Assembly: GCF_900119825.1 (NCBI RefSeq)
Contig: NZ_FPKR01000009.1
Coordinates: forward strand, 1-64,000
Length of the DNA stretch: 64,000 nucleotides
Origin: Chitinimonas taiwanensis DSM 18899
GTDB taxonomy: Bacteria > Pseudomonadota > Gammaproteobacteria > Burkholderiales > Chitinimonadaceae
Direction of reading: 5' to 3'
Position 1 is the first letter of the stretch. Each line of letters begins with the position of its first letter. The notes beneath the pieces were generated by a model, which saw only the letters and a list, made by a program, of their open reading frames with translations, was not told the DNA's origin and searched no databases. Made by a program: the position numbers and the translations under genes. Positions 25,034 to 36,068 of the stretch are shown piece by piece.

Positions 25034-28000
25034 TTACATCAGCTCGTGCAAGAGTTCCTTCACCCGCACCGCACGTATGGCCGGGTCGGGCAGGGCGCTT
25101 TCCACGCGCAGCTTGTCGGGGCCGGCCAGCTTGTAATTGCGCTTGCTCTGAATCAGCTTCATCACCTTGAGTGGATCGATGCTGTTCTGTGCGCCGAACT
25201 GCACCGAGATCGCCACTTCCGAGGCATCGAGCTTGAGCACGCCCATGGGCTTGGCCAGAAGGCGCAGGCGATGGCAGTCGAGCAGGATCTTGGCCGGCGT
25301 GGGCAAGAGGCCGAAGCGGTCGATCAGCTCCTGCTGCATATCGTCGAGCTCATCATTGCTATCGCAGTTGGCCAGGCGCTTGTAGATGACCAGGCGTTCA
25401 TGCACATCGGGGCAGTAGTCCTCGGGCAACAGGGCCGGGCTGTGCAGATTGATTTCGGTGGCCACGCCGAGTGGCGCGTTCAGATCGGGCTCCACGCCCT
25501 TCTTCAGTGCCTTCACCGCCTCATTGAGCATGGCCGAATAGAGCGAGAAGCCGATTTCCTGCATCTCGCCGCTCTGGCCCTCGCCCAGCACCTCGCCCGC
25601 ACCGCGGATTTCCAGATCGTGCATGGCGAGATAAAAGCCGGAGCCCAGTTCCTCCATCTGCTGAATCGCCTCGAGACGCTTCTGCGCCGAGGGTGTCAGT
25701 GTCTTCATGTCCGGCACCAGCAGATAGGCATAGGCCTGGTGGTGGGAGCGACCTACGCGGCCGCGCAGCTGGTGCAGCTGGGCCAGGCCGAACTTGTCTG
25801 CCCGGTTCATGATGATGGTGTTGGCATTCGGGATGTCGATGCCGGTCTCGATGATGGTGGTGCACAGCAGCAGGTTGAAACGCTGCTGGTTGAAGTCGCG
25901 CATCACCTGCTCGAGATCGCGCTCGCGCATCTGGCCGTGGGCGATGCCGATGCGCGCCTCGGGCAAGAGGGCAGATAGTTTCTCCTGCATATTGAGAATC
26001 GTATCGACCTCGTTATGCAGGAAGAACACCTGGCCGCCGCGCTTGAGTTCGCGCAGCACCGCCTCGCGGATCACCCCGTCGCTCCAGTTGGCGGCAAAGG
26101 TCTTGATCGCCAGGCGGCGGTTCGGCGCGGTGGCGATCACCGAGAAGTCGCGCAGGCCTTCCAGCGACATGGCCAGGGTGCGCGGAATCGGCGTGGCGGT
26201 CAGCGTCAGCACATCCACCTCGCTGCGCAGCGCCTTCAGCTGTTCCTTGTGGCGCACGCCAAAGCGGTGTTCCTCGTCGATGATGACGAGGCCGAGGTTC
26301 TTGAACTTCACCCCGTCCTGCACCAGCTTGTGGGTGCCGATCACGATATCGATGCTGCCGCTTTCCATGCCGGCCACTGCTGCGTCCACCTCCTTCTTGG
26401 AGCGGAAACGACTGAGTTCAGCCACCCGCACCGGCAGGTCGGCAAAACGGTCGGCGAAGTTCTGGTAGTGCTGCTCGGCCAGCAGCGTGGTGGGTACCAG
26501 CACCGCCACCTGCTTGCCGTCGGCCACCGCCACATAGGCTGCGCGCAGCGCGACCTCGGTCTTGCCAAAGCCGACATCGCCACAGATCAGCCGATCCATC
26601 GGCTTGCCGCTGGTCATATCGGCAATCACTGCCTCGATGGCGCCAGCCTGGTCGGCGGTCTCCTCGAAGCCGAAGCCGGCCGCGAAGGCCTCGTAATCAT
26701 GCTGCTTGAAGCCGAAGGCATAGCCTTCGCGCGCGGCGCGACGTGCATACAGATTGAGCAACTCGGCCGCGGTATCGCGCACCTGCTCGGCTGCGCGGCG
26801 TTTGGCTTTTTCCCAGCTGCCCGAGCCGAGCTTATGCAGCGGTGCGCTGTCCTCGGCACCGCCCGCATAGCGGCTGATCACATGCAGCTGCGAGACCGGC
26901 ACATACAGGGTGTCGCCGCCCGCATATTCCAGGTGCAGCATTTCGGTGCTGCCCTCGCCTAGGTCCATGCTGACGAGGCCCTTGTAGCGGCCGATGCCGT
27001 GCTGCTCGTGCACGACCGGGTCGCCGATCTTCAGCTCGGACAGGTCGCGCAGCATGCCTTCGGTATTGCTGCGTTTCTGCGCCTTGCGCCGGCTCAGCGT
27101 ACTGCTCTGGCCGTACAGATCCGCCTCGGTGATCAGCGCGGTCTGCTTAGCGATGAAACCGGCCGCCAGTGGCGACACGCCAAGCAGCAGCCGGTCGTGC
27201 TTGCCGAAGAAATCGCCCCAGGCTTCGATCAGCTTGGGGGCGAGCCCGTATTCATTGAAGTACTGGCTCAGCGTCTCGCGCCGGCCCAGCGATTCGGCCA
27301 GCAGCAGCACGCGGCCTTCGAAGCCGTCAACAAAGGCTTTCAGCTTGGCGATCGGGTTCTCGGCGCGCCGGTCCACGCGCAGATCGGGCAGGGCCTGGCT
27401 GGCTTCGCGCCAGGCAGTGTCGGTCGCGTCTTCCACGGCCGGGCCGCCCAGCTGCAGCTCCAGGCGCCGGTAGGGCTTCATCAGCGCAAAGAAGCGGTCG
27501 GTGGCGGTGAACAGCTCATTGGGCGGCAGCAGCGGCCGGTCCTTGTCGCCGGCCAGCATCTTGTAGCGGCTCTGGGTATCGGCCCAGAAGCGCTCGCAGG
27601 CCTCCATCAGCTCGCCATGCTGGACCAGCAGCGCGTCGGGCCCCAGATAGTCGAACAGGGTGGCGGTGTGGTCGAAGAACAGCGGCAGGTAGTACTCGAC
27701 CCCAGGCGGGATCAGGCCGTTGGAGATGTCCTTGTAGACGCGCGACTTGCTCGGGTCGCCTTCGAACACCTCGCGAAAGCGCGAGCGGAACTTGGCACGC
27801 CCGCCGTCATCGAGCGGAAACTCGCGGGCGGGCAACAGGCGGATCTCGGGTACCGGGTAGATCGAGCGCTGGGTATCCACATCGAAGGTGCGGATGGTCT
27901 CGATCTCGTCATCGAACAGATCGAGCCGGTAGGGCAGCGGCGAGCCCATCGGGAATAGGTCGATCAGTCCGCCGCGGATCGAGAACTCGCCCGGCCCATA

Positions 28001-28465
28001 GACCTGGGTCACATGGTTGTAGCCGGCGAAGGTCAAGTCGGCGCGCAGCTTCTCTACATCCAGCTTGCTCTTGGCGCGCAGCATGAAGGTGTAGGCGGTC
28101 AGGTACTCAACCGGCGGCAGCGGCATCAGCGCGGTCTGCGCCGGCACGATCACCACATCGGCCGCATGCTGGCGTATCTGCCATAGCGTGGCCAATCGCT
28201 CCGAGATCAGATCATGGTGGGGCGAGAAGCTGTCGTAGGGCAGGGTTTCCCAGTCGGGCAGCAGCACCACGCTTTTATTGGGCGCGAACCAGGCAATCTC
28301 ATCCTTCAGGCGCGCCGCGGTCTGCGCATCGGCGCTCAGCACCACCAGCGGGCGTACCTTGCTGCACAGATCGGCCAGCAGGCTGGCATCGCCGGAGCCA
28401 GCAGGCAATGCCAGGCGGGTGCGTTGACCGGCGGGTGGGAGCGTAGGGAAGGGCAGCAACGGCAT
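25034..28465 (-). CDS. mfd: Transcription-repair coupling factor
   Basis: A 1143-residue SF2 translocase that removes stalled RNA polymerase at DNA lesions and recruits UvrA. The N-terminal UvrB-homology region, the RNA polymerase-interacting domain (GDPVVHEQHGIGRYKG), the helicase core with Walker A GDVGFGKT near residue 630 and DEEHRFG, the TRG-like region and the C-terminal D7 domain are all present. Length equals that of E. coli Mfd. ATG at 28465 was preferred because similarity begins at LLPFPTLPPAGQ; the longer ORF adds 29 unlikely residues. Confidence 0.97.
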   Translation of the reverse strand: MPLLPFPTLPPAGQRTRLALPAGSGDASLLADLCSKVRPLVVLSADAQTAARLKDEIAWFAPNKSVVLLPDWETLPYDSFSPHHDLISERLATLWQIRQHAADVVIVPAQTALMPLPPVEYLTAYTFMLRAKSKLDVEKLRADLTFAGYNHVTQVYGPGEFSIRGGLIDLFPMGSPLPYRLDLFDDEIETIRTFDVDTQRSIYPVPEIRLLPAREFPLDDGGRAKFRSRFREVFEGDPSKSRVYKDISNGLIPPGVEYYLPLFFDHTATLFDYLGPDALLVQHGELMEACERFWADTQSRYKMLAGDKDRPLLPPNELFTATDRFFALMKPYRRLELQLGGPAVEDATDTAWREASQALPDLRVDRRAENPIAKLKAFVDGFEGRVLLLAESLGRRETLSQYFNEYGLAPKLIEAWGDFFGKHDRLLLGVSPLAAGFIAKQTALITEADLYGQSSTLSRRKAQKRSNTEGMLRDLSELKIGDPVVHEQHGIGRYKGLVSMDLGEGSTEMLHLEYAGGDTLYVPVSQLHVISRYAGGAEDSAPLHKLGSGSWEKAKRRAAEQVRDTAAELLNLYARRAAREGYAFGFKQHDYEAFAAGFGFEETADQAGAIEAVIADMTSGKPMDRLICGDVGFGKTEVALRAAYVAVADGKQVAVLVPTTLLAEQHYQNFADRFADLPVRVAELSRFRSKKEVDAAVAGMESGSIDIVIGTHKLVQDGVKFKNLGLVIIDEEHRFGVRHKEQLKALRSEVDVLTLTATPIPRTLAMSLEGLRDFSVIATAPNRRLAIKTFAANWSDGVIREAVLRELKRGGQVFFLHNEVDTILNMQEKLSALLPEARIGIAHGQMRERDLEQVMRDFNQQRFNLLLCTTIIETGIDIPNANTIIMNRADKFGLAQLHQLRGRVGRSHHQAYAYLLVPDMKTLTPSAQKRLEAIQQMEELGSGFYLAMHDLEIRGAGEVLGEGQSGEMQEIGFSLYSAMLNEAVKALKKGVEPDLNAPLGVATEINLHSPALLPEDYCPDVHERLVIYKRLANCDSNDELDDMQQELIDRFGLLPTPAKILLDCHRLRLLAKPMGVLKLDASEVAISVQFGAQNSIDPLKVMKLIQSKRNYKLAGPDKLRVESALPDPAIRAVRVKELLHELM

Positions 28466-28664
28466 GGCGCGGACGACGGTTGACGGCAGAAGCGGGCGAT
28501 TATAGCCCTGTGGCTTGTCCGCATTGCCTTTGTGTAGCCCGCGCGGCGACATTCTCTGGGCATGAGGCCTGACACGACGCCTGTTGATGTGCCTTGATCA
28601 CCCAGGGCTTACTCAGGCGAAAACGTCAGGTCCTTTCGACTGGTCGGCCGCGGTCCTGTTATGG

Positions 28665-29552
28665 CTACTCGGCTTGCTCGGGAAACCAGACTGCCCCTTG
28701 CAAGGCTGAGGCGGGCAGGGTGAATTGCCGCAGCGGCTTGAGCATCTGGCCCGCAGTGCCGCTGTCGGGTTCCGAATCTGGCGCTGGCTTGTTGGCCAGT
28801 ATGGGCTGGATGCAGGACTCGCGTGCTTGCGCAACCAGCTCCGCCTTCGCAGGCTGCCGATGACCGAAGCGCCCACCTTGGATATACAGCGTGTCGCGCT
28901 TGAGTTCCGCTTCTGCATCCAGCAGCGCCTCGGCCTGCGCGGCGTCGAAGCCCACACGCAGTTGCTGACCCGGCTTCAGTGGGTATTGGCTGACCTTGAG
29001 CAGGCCGGGCTGACCCGATGGCGTGAGTTCAAGTTGGCCGAGGTAGAAGTAGCGTGCCTGTGCCTTCGCCAGGGCCGGGGTCAGGTAACTCTCCGACCAG
29101 CTCGACTTGTCTTCCACAAAGAGCGGGCGCAGCGCGCCAGGGAGGTTCTCATCGGTACCGATGGCAAAGCCAGGACGATTGGCTTCCGACAATGAGTAGC
29201 CGTGAAAATCGAACTGCACCTTGCCCGCTTCGCCCGGCGTGGCGCTGAGCAAGACCGGAAACAGCGGTTGGCTGGCGCGCTGCTCGGTTAGCCGTATGCG
29301 GCTTGCCTGGCCTGGCACAGCTTGCCAATGGCCAGCGAGCAGACGATCCCGTGCGCCGCCCATAAAGCTGTAGCAGAAGGTGTGGTCGTCCGTGAGCAGC
29401 AGTTGCGCCAGCGTGTCGACCGAAGACTGCTTGTATTCACCCACAAAGGCCTGTTCAGCGGCGCTGAGCGGTTTGGCCTGGCAGAGCATGGGAAGGCTGC
29501 AGCTGAAAGCAAGCGCAAGGCGGGTCCAGCCTCGCTGTGGCATGCGGTACAT
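28665..29552 (-). CDS. Secreted hypothetical protein
   Basis: A 295-residue protein that I do not recognise. The N-terminus is a signal peptide (RLALAFSCSLPMLCQA, cleavage before KPLS). The mature part appears beta-rich with a few acidic loops. There are two cysteines in the mature protein, Cys60 and one near position 247. It is 31 bases downstream of the GGDEF-EAL gene stop on the same strand and could be co-transcribed with it. The 200 bases after it, up to mfd, hold the mfd promoter and no further gene. Function unknown. Confidence 0.62.
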   Translation of the reverse strand: MYRMPQRGWTRLALAFSCSLPMLCQAKPLSAAEQAFVGEYKQSSVDTLAQLLLTDDHTFCYSFMGGARDRLLAGHWQAVPGQASRIRLTEQRASQPLFPVLLSATPGEAGKVQFDFHGYSLSEANRPGFAIGTDENLPGALRPLFVEDKSSWSESYLTPALAKAQARYFYLGQLELTPSGQPGLLKVSQYPLKPGQQLRVGFDAAQAEALLDAEAELKRDTLYIQGGRFGHRQPAKAELVAQARESCIQPILANKPAPDSEPDSGTAGQMLKPLRQFTLPASALQGAVWFPEQAE

Positions 29553-29583
29553 GGGGTGTTCCTTGGGGAGTAATGAGTAGTAG

Positions 29584-32061
29584 CTAGGGGCGTGCCTGTA
29601 GCCAGGTCAGGAATTCATCGCCGGGCATGGCGCGCGCATAGCGCCACCCCTGCGCCTCGCAGCAGCCCATATCGAACAGGCAAGTGGCCTGCTCGGCGGT
29701 TTCCACGCCTTCGGCGATCAAGGAAAAGCCCAGACTGCTGGCCAGGCCAACGATGGCGCGGCAGATGGCCATATCGCCGCTATCGCTGGGCAGGCCACGC
29801 ACGAAGCTCTGGTCTATCTTCAGCCGGTCTATGGGCAGGCGCTTCAGATAGGCAAGCGAGGAGTAACCGGTGCCAAAGTCGTCGATGGCCAGCTGCACGC
29901 CCAGCGCCTTCAGGGCGCGCAGGCGCATGGCCACCGCATCGATATGCTGCATGACCACGCTCTCGGTCACTTCCAGCTCCAGGCATTCCGCGGCGAGGCC
30001 GGTTTGGTGCAGGGTCTTTTCCACCAGGCGGGGCCAGTTCTGGCGCTGAAACTGCACGGCCGAGACGTTGACCGCCACCCGTAGTGGCCTGGCCCGCCCC
30101 TGGTTCCAGCGCGCGGCCTGCCGGCAGGCTTCGGCCAGCACCCATTCGCCTATCGGCAGGATCAGACCGGACTCCTCGGCCACCGGAATGAACTTGGCGG
30201 GCGATACCGGCCCCAGGGTGGGGTGAGTCCAACGCAGCAGGGTTTCCATGCCGATCACCCGTTCGCTGCGCATATCGATCTGCGGCTGGAAAGCCAGCCA
30301 CAGCTCGCCATTATCGATCGCGCGGCGCAGGTCCTGTTCGAGCTCGAAGGGTGCGCTGACGTCCTGCGACAGATCGGGCGTATAAAGGCGCAGCGTATCG
30401 GTGCCCTCGCGCTTGCAGCGCTGCATAGCGGCCGTGGCATGGCTGAGCACGCTGATCGCATCCTCGCCATGCTCGGGGAAACACACCACGCCGATGCTGG
30501 GACGGATCATCAGCGTGTCATTGTCGAGCAGGAACAAGGCGTTGAAACAGGCCGATACGCTGCGCGCGGCCCGTAGCACGTCTTCCAGCGTGTGCATGCC
30601 GGGCACGGCGATACCGAACTCGTCGCCGCCCAGGCGGCCGATCAGCGCGCCCTTCAGGTTCAGGCTTTGCAGGCGCTGGCCGATCTGGCTGAGCAGTACA
30701 TCGCCCTTTTCCCGCCCATACACCTGGTTGATCACCCGCAGGCGGTTCAAATTCAGCACGGCCACGGCGGCGCGCCCCTTGTGGGCTCGCACCTCCTGCA
30801 GCAGGCCGACCAGGCGGGCGCGGAATACCTCGGCATTCAGCAGGCCGGTCAGCAGGTCGATCGAGGTCAGCTCGCGGATGCGTTGCTCGGCCTCCAGACG
30901 CTCGCTCAGGTCGCTGAACACCGCCAGATAGTTCTCGATCTCGCCGCGCTCGCCGCGTACCGCCGAGATGGTCAGCCATTCCGGATAAAGCTCGCCGCTC
31001 TTGCGCTTATTCCAGATTTCGCCGCGCCAGTGGCCGGACTGATGCAGGCGTTGCCACATGCTTTGGTAGAAGTCGCGCCCGTGCCGGCCCGAGGCGATTA
31101 GGGACGGGGTCTGGCCGAGCGCTTCGGCCTCGCTGAAGCCAGTGATCTCGCAAAAGCGCGGGTTGACTGCGACGATGCGTGCGGCGGCATCGGTAACGAT
31201 CACACCATCGTTGGCGCGCTCGATTAGCCTGTCCATCAGACGCAGGCGCTTGAGCCGCTGCAGATGCCCAAGGCCAAAGGACACCGTCTCGGCCAGCTGC
31301 AGCAGCAGCTGACGCCGCTCGGCATCGAAGAATTGGGGTTGGCTACAGCCCAGGGTCAACGTGCCGATGAGTACGCCATGGCAGTACAGCGGCAGCGCAG
31401 CAAATGCCTGCAGGCCATGCGCAGCATAGCGGCTACGAAACGCCTCGAAGCCGGGCTCATTGTGCAGGTCATCGCAAAAGCAGGCGCTGCGCGCCAGCAC
31501 GGCACGCAGCGACACCGTGGCGGCATCCGGCGAGCTCGGATCGGCCGAGAGCGCCTGCTCGTACAGTGCGGCGGCCGGCCCCAGCGCACAGGCCGGAGTC
31601 AAGCTGTGCTGCTTGGCATCGAGCAGCACCACGGCCGCCACTCGCACCGCAGCATGGTCGAGCAGCGCGCGGCAGCTGCTCTCGAACAGCTGGGCCTGGT
31701 TTTCGGCGCGCATGGCCGCGGCCGAGACGGTGGACAGCGCCTGGTAGAAGCTGCTCAGCGCGGCAATGCGCTGGCTGTCCTGCTGATTGCGGCGCTGTAC
31801 GCGCCGGATCAGCCAGTGCAGCGTGGCGCCAGTCGCGAGCACGAAGAGAAAGCCCTTGAAGGTCTGCAGCCAGGACTGCATGGCCGGCGAGGGAATCGCC
31901 CAGCGCAGCAGTTGGTCGGAAAAGGCAATCCAGGCCAGCGCGATCAGCACATAGATCAGGCTGGGCGGCAGCCAGCGCGTCAGGCTTGCGCCTTGGTCGG
32001 TTTCGGCTTCGGATGGGGCGGAATGGGCCAAGCGCGCAGCTCCTATGTTGCCTGTCCGCAT
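29584..32061 (-). CDS. Membrane GAF-PAS-GGDEF-EAL protein (cyclic-di-GMP turnover)
   Basis: An 825-residue protein. Two membrane helices (about 31-50 and 65-85) are followed by a GAF-like domain (about 105-270), a PAS domain ([17 protein letters not shown] onward), a GGDEF domain with intact GGDEF ([13 protein letters not shown]), and an EAL domain. The EAL motif reads ETL (METLLRW), a tolerated variant. The catalytic DDFGTG, the ELEVTES Glu, KIDQSFV Lys and EGVET Glu remain. The inhibitory RxxD site before GGDEF is missing (LKGA). It should make and/or break cyclic-di-GMP. It is divergent from a second GGDEF-EAL gene 120 bases away. Confidence 0.93.
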   Translation of the reverse strand: MRTGNIGAARLAHSAPSEAETDQGASLTRWLPPSLIYVLIALAWIAFSDQLLRWAIPSPAMQSWLQTFKGFLFVLATGATLHWLIRRVQRRNQQDSQRIAALSSFYQALSTVSAAAMRAENQAQLFESSCRALLDHAAVRVAAVVLLDAKQHSLTPACALGPAAALYEQALSADPSSPDAATVSLRAVLARSACFCDDLHNEPGFEAFRSRYAAHGLQAFAALPLYCHGVLIGTLTLGCSQPQFFDAERRQLLLQLAETVSFGLGHLQRLKRLRLMDRLIERANDGVIVTDAAARIVAVNPRFCEITGFSEAEALGQTPSLIASGRHGRDFYQSMWQRLHQSGHWRGEIWNKRKSGELYPEWLTISAVRGERGEIENYLAVFSDLSERLEAEQRIRELTSIDLLTGLLNAEVFRARLVGLLQEVRAHKGRAAVAVLNLNRLRVINQVYGREKGDVLLSQIGQRLQSLNLKGALIGRLGGDEFGIAVPGMHTLEDVLRAARSVSACFNALFLLDNDTLMIRPSIGVVCFPEHGEDAISVLSHATAAMQRCKREGTDTLRLYTPDLSQDVSAPFELEQDLRRAIDNGELWLAFQPQIDMRSERVIGMETLLRWTHPTLGPVSPAKFIPVAEESGLILPIGEWVLAEACRQAARWNQGRARPLRVAVNVSAVQFQRQNWPRLVEKTLHQTGLAAECLELEVTESVVMQHIDAVAMRLRALKALGVQLAIDDFGTGYSSLAYLKRLPIDRLKIDQSFVRGLPSDSGDMAICRAIVGLASSLGFSLIAEGVETAEQATCLFDMGCCEAQGWRYARAMPGDEFLTWLQARP

Positions 32062-32181
32062 GATAGCCGGCCTGAGCAGAAAGATCGGCTGGTCCGGCTG
32101 CCTATTTCACATACAATCCCAGCCCGAGACATAAAACCGAGGTCTGGCGGCCATGACTGCCGGATCCGACACAAGAGCGCG

Positions 32182-35103
32182 ATGGAGAAGATGAACCGAC
32201 CTCTGCCGGCGGCCTACCTAGGCTTGCTGGCCACGGCTGCCGTACTGGCCGCGCCCTGGCTGCCCTGGTGGTTGCTGGGTGGCCTGGCGCTGGGCCTGGG
32301 TTTGGCGGTGTGGGGTGTGGCCAAGGGCAGTTCGGCCCAAGCGGAAGCCGGCGCGCTCGATCATCTGGCCGGTTTTGTCGAGCAATCGCTGGTTGGTGTC
32401 TATCTACTTGATGCGGACCGCATCATCTACGGCAACCAGGCCATGGCCGATATGCTAGGCATCGCGCGCGAGGCGCTCAGCGATCTGCCGCTCAGCCAGA
32501 TCATCTACCCGGCCGATTTGAACCTGGTGCGTGAGAATGTGCGCCGCCGCCTGAGCGGCGAGCTGCGCAGCCTGCGCTACGGCTTCCGCTTTCTGCGCGC
32601 CGACGGCACGCTTGGCCATTGCGAGGTACATAGCCGGGTCACCCAGATGCAGGGGCGTGCGCTGGTGGTCGGGGTGATGATAGACGTGAGCGAGCGAGCC
32701 GAGGCGCAGCAGGAGCTGGCGCTCTATGCACGCGCTTTCGAGGCCAGCGGCGAGGCCATGCTGGTGACCACGGCCGACGGGCGCATCGTGGCGCTCAACC
32801 CGGCCATGCAGGCCCTGGCCGGCCAGCCGCGCGAGGCCTTGCTCGGCCAGCTTGCGCTGAGTCTGGAGGCGGACGCGGCCTCTGCCGGGCTGGCACAGAT
32901 CATTCAAGCGGCCGAGCAGGCCGGGCGCTGGCAGGGCGAATACTGCCTGCAGAGCCGGCAGGGCCTGCGCCATAGCACCATGCTGTCCATCAGTGCCCTG
33001 CGCAATGCCGAGCAGGCGGTCACCCACTATGTGGCCATACTCAGTGATCTATCCCAGGCCAAGGCAGCCGAGCGCGCCTTGCAAGAGTCGGAGCGCAAGT
33101 TCCGCGCCTTTGTCGAGCTATCGCTGGTCGGCATCTTCGTGATCCAGGCCGGCCGGCTTGTGTATGCCAACCCCAAGCTGCTGGAGATGCTTGGCTATGC
33201 CAGCCTGGATGCGCTACCGCAGCGCACGCTGAGTGCGCTGAGCAGTCTGGACACCGCCGGCGAGCCGGACAGCCTGCGCTACACCTTCCGTCTTGAACAC
33301 TGCGCCGGCCATGCGCTGTGGCTGGAGGCGCATGGTCGCCATTTCGACTACGAGGGCCAGCCAGCGGTGATCGGCACCGCGCTGGATGTCAGCCAGCGTG
33401 TGGAGTCGGAGCGTCAGGGGCGCTTGGCCGAGCGGGTGTTTGAATCGGCCTCCGAGGGCATTCTGATTACCGATGCCGATAATTGCATTGTGGCGGTGAA
33501 CCCGGCTTTCACCCGCATTACCGGCTATGAGCCTGCCGATGCGCTGGGTAAGCATTCGCGCATGCTGATGGGGCAGGGCTCGCGCGCGGCCTTCAACCAG
33601 GACATGCGTGAGCACCTGTTCCGCGATGGTTACTGGCAGGGCGAGATGCGCGACCGGCGCAAGAATGGCGAGTGGTATCCGGTCTGGATGTCGATATCCG
33701 CCGTGCGCGACGAAGCCGGGCAGATCTCCAATTTCGTCGGCGTGTTTACCGATTACACCAGCCGCAAGGAAACTGAGAACCGCCTGCACTACCTGGCCAA
33801 CCATGATGGCCTGACCGGCTTGCTGAATCGGCACGGTTTGCTGAGCAGCCTGCGCCACGAGGTCGAACAGGCGCGTATCCAGCGCGAGCAGCTGGCCGTG
33901 CTATTCCTGGATCTGGACCGTTTCAAGGCGATCAACGACACGCTAGGCCACGGTGCGGGCGACCGCCTGCTGGTGGCCGCCACTGAGCGCCTGCGCTATC
34001 AGCTGAAGAACCGTGATCTGATCGGCCGGCTGGGCGGTGACGAGTTCACCGTGGTGCTGGACGGGATCGCCGGGCCGGAAGTGGCGGTCGAGGTCGCGCA
34101 AAGAGTGGTGCGTGCCATGGCCCAGCCCTTTGTTATCGATGGCCACGAGATGTTCGTCACCGCCAGCGTGGGTGTGGCGCTGTATCCGGGCGATGGCGCC
34201 GATGCGCAGACGCTGCTGAAGAATGCGGATATCGCCATGTACCAGGCCAAGGAGCGTGGCCGCAGTACCTATCAGTTCTTCGACAAGGCGATGAATGCCC
34301 AGGCCTTCGAGCACCTGTTGCTGGAGAACAGCCTGCGTCATGCGCTGGATCGCGGCGAATTCGAACTTCACTACCAGCCCCAGGTGGCCACCCAGAGCGG
34401 CGAGATCGTCGGGGTCGAGGCCCTGATCCGCTGGCGCCATCCCGAGCTGGGCCTGCTTAGTCCGGCCAAGTTCATCCCGCTGGCCGAGCAGAACGGCCTG
34501 ATTGTTGCGATAGGCAGCTGGGTGCTGGAAGAAGCCTGCCGGCAGGGGCGGGCCTGGCTGGATGCCGGCCTTGGCCTGCAACATATCGCGGTCAATCTGT
34601 CCGCGCGCCAGTTCGCCAGCGGCGACCTGCTGGATACCGTGGACGCAGCCTTGCTCGATAGCCAGCTGCCCGCCGCCATGCTCGAGCTGGAGATCACCGA
34701 GAGCACCATCATGCAGAACCCGCAGGAGGCGGCCGTCCTGCTGCAGCGCCTGCGCGAGCGGGGCGTGGTGCTGTCCATCGACGACTTCGGCACCGGTCAC
34801 TCATCGTTGGTCAGCCTCAAGCAGTACCCGCTCGACAGCCTGAAGATCGACCGCGGCTTCGTGCAGGGCCTGCCTAACGACGAGGACGACCAGGCGATTA
34901 CCGAAACCATCATCGCGATTGCCCGCAAGATGCGCCTGAAAGTGGTGGCCGAGGGCGTGGAGACGCCCGAGCAGCTCGCCTATCTGCGCGATGCCGGTTG
35001 CGAGCTGGCCCAGGGCTATCTGCTAGGTCGCCCGCAGCCCGCCTATGTTTTGCAGTCGCTGCTGCAGCGTCGCGAGCCGGGCCAACTGCCTGGCGCCAAC
35101 TAG
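32182..35103 (+). CDS. Four-PAS GGDEF-EAL protein (cyclic-di-GMP turnover)
   Basis: A protein of about 973 residues. An N-terminal pair of hydrophobic segments (about 12-50) precedes four PAS domains (starting near residues 63, 185, 307 and 418), a GGDEF domain ([13 protein letters not shown]) and an EAL domain ([10 protein letters not shown]) with [17 protein letters not shown] and KIDRGFV. Both output motifs are intact. The RxxD inhibitory site is degenerate (KNRD). The start is 32182 or 32191. Together with the divergent neighbour it forms a shared-promoter pair of cyclic-di-GMP enzymes, which suggests joint control of motility, biofilm or secretion. Confidence 0.93.
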   Translation: MEKMNRPLPAAYLGLLATAAVLAAPWLPWWLLGGLALGLGLAVWGVAKGSSAQAEAGALDHLAGFVEQSLVGVYLLDADRIIYGNQAMADMLGIAREALSDLPLSQIIYPADLNLVRENVRRRLSGELRSLRYGFRFLRADGTLGHCEVHSRVTQMQGRALVVGVMIDVSERAEAQQELALYARAFEASGEAMLVTTADGRIVALNPAMQALAGQPREALLGQLALSLEADAASAGLAQIIQAAEQAGRWQGEYCLQSRQGLRHSTMLSISALRNAEQAVTHYVAILSDLSQAKAAERALQESERKFRAFVELSLVGIFVIQAGRLVYANPKLLEMLGYASLDALPQRTLSALSSLDTAGEPDSLRYTFRLEHCAGHALWLEAHGRHFDYEGQPAVIGTALDVSQRVESERQGRLAERVFESASEGILITDADNCIVAVNPAFTRITGYEPADALGKHSRMLMGQGSRAAFNQDMREHLFRDGYWQGEMRDRRKNGEWYPVWMSISAVRDEAGQISNFVGVFTDYTSRKETENRLHYLANHDGLTGLLNRHGLLSSLRHEVEQARIQREQLAVLFLDLDRFKAINDTLGHGAGDRLLVAATERLRYQLKNRDLIGRLGGDEFTVVLDGIAGPEVAVEVAQRVVRAMAQPFVIDGHEMFVTASVGVALYPGDGADAQTLLKNADIAMYQAKERGRSTYQFFDKAMNAQAFEHLLLENSLRHALDRGEFELHYQPQVATQSGEIVGVEALIRWRHPELGLLSPAKFIPLAEQNGLIVAIGSWVLEEACRQGRAWLDAGLGLQHIAVNLSARQFASGDLLDTVDAALLDSQLPAAMLELEITESTIMQNPQEAAVLLQRLRERGVVLSIDDFGTGHSSLVSLKQYPLDSLKIDRGFVQGLPNDEDDQAITETIIAIARKMRLKVVAEGVETPEQLAYLRDAGCELAQGYLLGRPQPAYVLQSLLQRREPGQLPGAN

Positions 35104-35183
35104 CTTTTTCAGACCAGCGCAAAACCACACAGGGAGAAGTTCGGTTAAGATTTGCGCTTAATCAAGCAAGCGATTGATAGTTT

Positions 35184-36023
35184 ATGTTCATGCGCGAACT
35201 CAGTCAGCACGAAAAGCCCGCCCTGCATTTCTCGCACGCCAACAGCTTTCCGGCCGGCAGCTATCGCAAGTTCCTCCAGTATTTCGAGGCCGATTACGAC
35301 CTCGGCTTCATCGAAATGCTCGGGCATAACCCGCATTTCCTGGTCAGCGATTGCTGGCCGGCGCTGGTGGAAGAATCGCTCACCTATATCGAAGCGCGTT
35401 ACAGCCAGCCGGTAATCGGGCTCGGCCATTCGCTGGGCGGTTTTCTGTCCTTCATGTGCGCGCTGCGCCGCCCCGAGCTGTTCCGCGGCGTGATCCTGCT
35501 CGATTCACCTATCTTCAGCCGGCGCGTATCCAGCATGTTGTGGCTGGGCAAACGGCTGGGCTTCATCGATCGCATCACCCCCGGCCGCGGCACGTTGCGC
35601 CGCCGCCGTGAGTGGCCATCGGTGGAGGATGCTTACCGGCACTTCCAGGGGCGCGGCATGTTCGCCAGCTTTGACCCCGACTGCTTGCGCGACTATGTGC
35701 TTGCTGGCACCGAGCCGAGCGCGCAGGGCGTTAGCTTGAAATTCGACCCGGCGGTCGAACACGATATCTACTGCGGCCTGCCGCATATCTTCCCGCGCTT
35801 TCGCGGCCAGCTGCGCGTGCCCACCATCTTCATCGGCGGACGCAGTTCCGAGTATGTGCGCCGTGCCGATCTGAACCATATGCAGCGGCATTTCGGCATT
35901 GAAATCCAGCAGATCGAGGGCGGGCATCTTTTCCCCTTCGAGCAGCCGGCTACCACGGCCAAGGCAGTGAAAAACGCGCTGGCCCGTCTGGCCGCCCTCG
36001 CGCCGCAACAGGCCAAGTCTTAG
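35184..36023 (+). CDS. Alpha/beta hydrolase
   Basis: A 279-residue alpha/beta hydrolase. The start is HFSHANSFPAGSYRKFL with an oxyanion-type loop; the nucleophile is Ser83 in GHSLGGF and the base is His near 251 in IEGGHLFPFE. The acid is likely in the region around GGRSSEYVRRADL. No signal peptide. Proteins of this group are widespread in proteobacteria and uncharacterised. It follows the GGDEF-EAL gene on the same strand and converges on the first TPR gene of the T6SS island, so it marks the left border of that island. Confidence 0.85.
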   Translation: MFMRELSQHEKPALHFSHANSFPAGSYRKFLQYFEADYDLGFIEMLGHNPHFLVSDCWPALVEESLTYIEARYSQPVIGLGHSLGGFLSFMCALRRPELFRGVILLDSPIFSRRVSSMLWLGKRLGFIDRITPGRGTLRRRREWPSVEDAYRHFQGRGMFASFDPDCLRDYVLAGTEPSAQGVSLKFDPAVEHDIYCGLPHIFPRFRGQLRVPTIFIGGRSSEYVRRADLNHMQRHFGIEIQQIEGGHLFPFEQPATTAKAVKNALARLAALAPQQAKS

Positions 36024-36068
36024 CCCGCCTACTGTCAAGCCTGGATTCTTGCGCAGATCAGCCTGCGC

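Noticed and set aside
31264-32181. N-terminal extension of the four-PAS GGDEF-EAL protein
   Set aside because: The extra 306 codons are antisense to the divergent GGDEF-EAL gene; the real start with membrane helices is at 32182.
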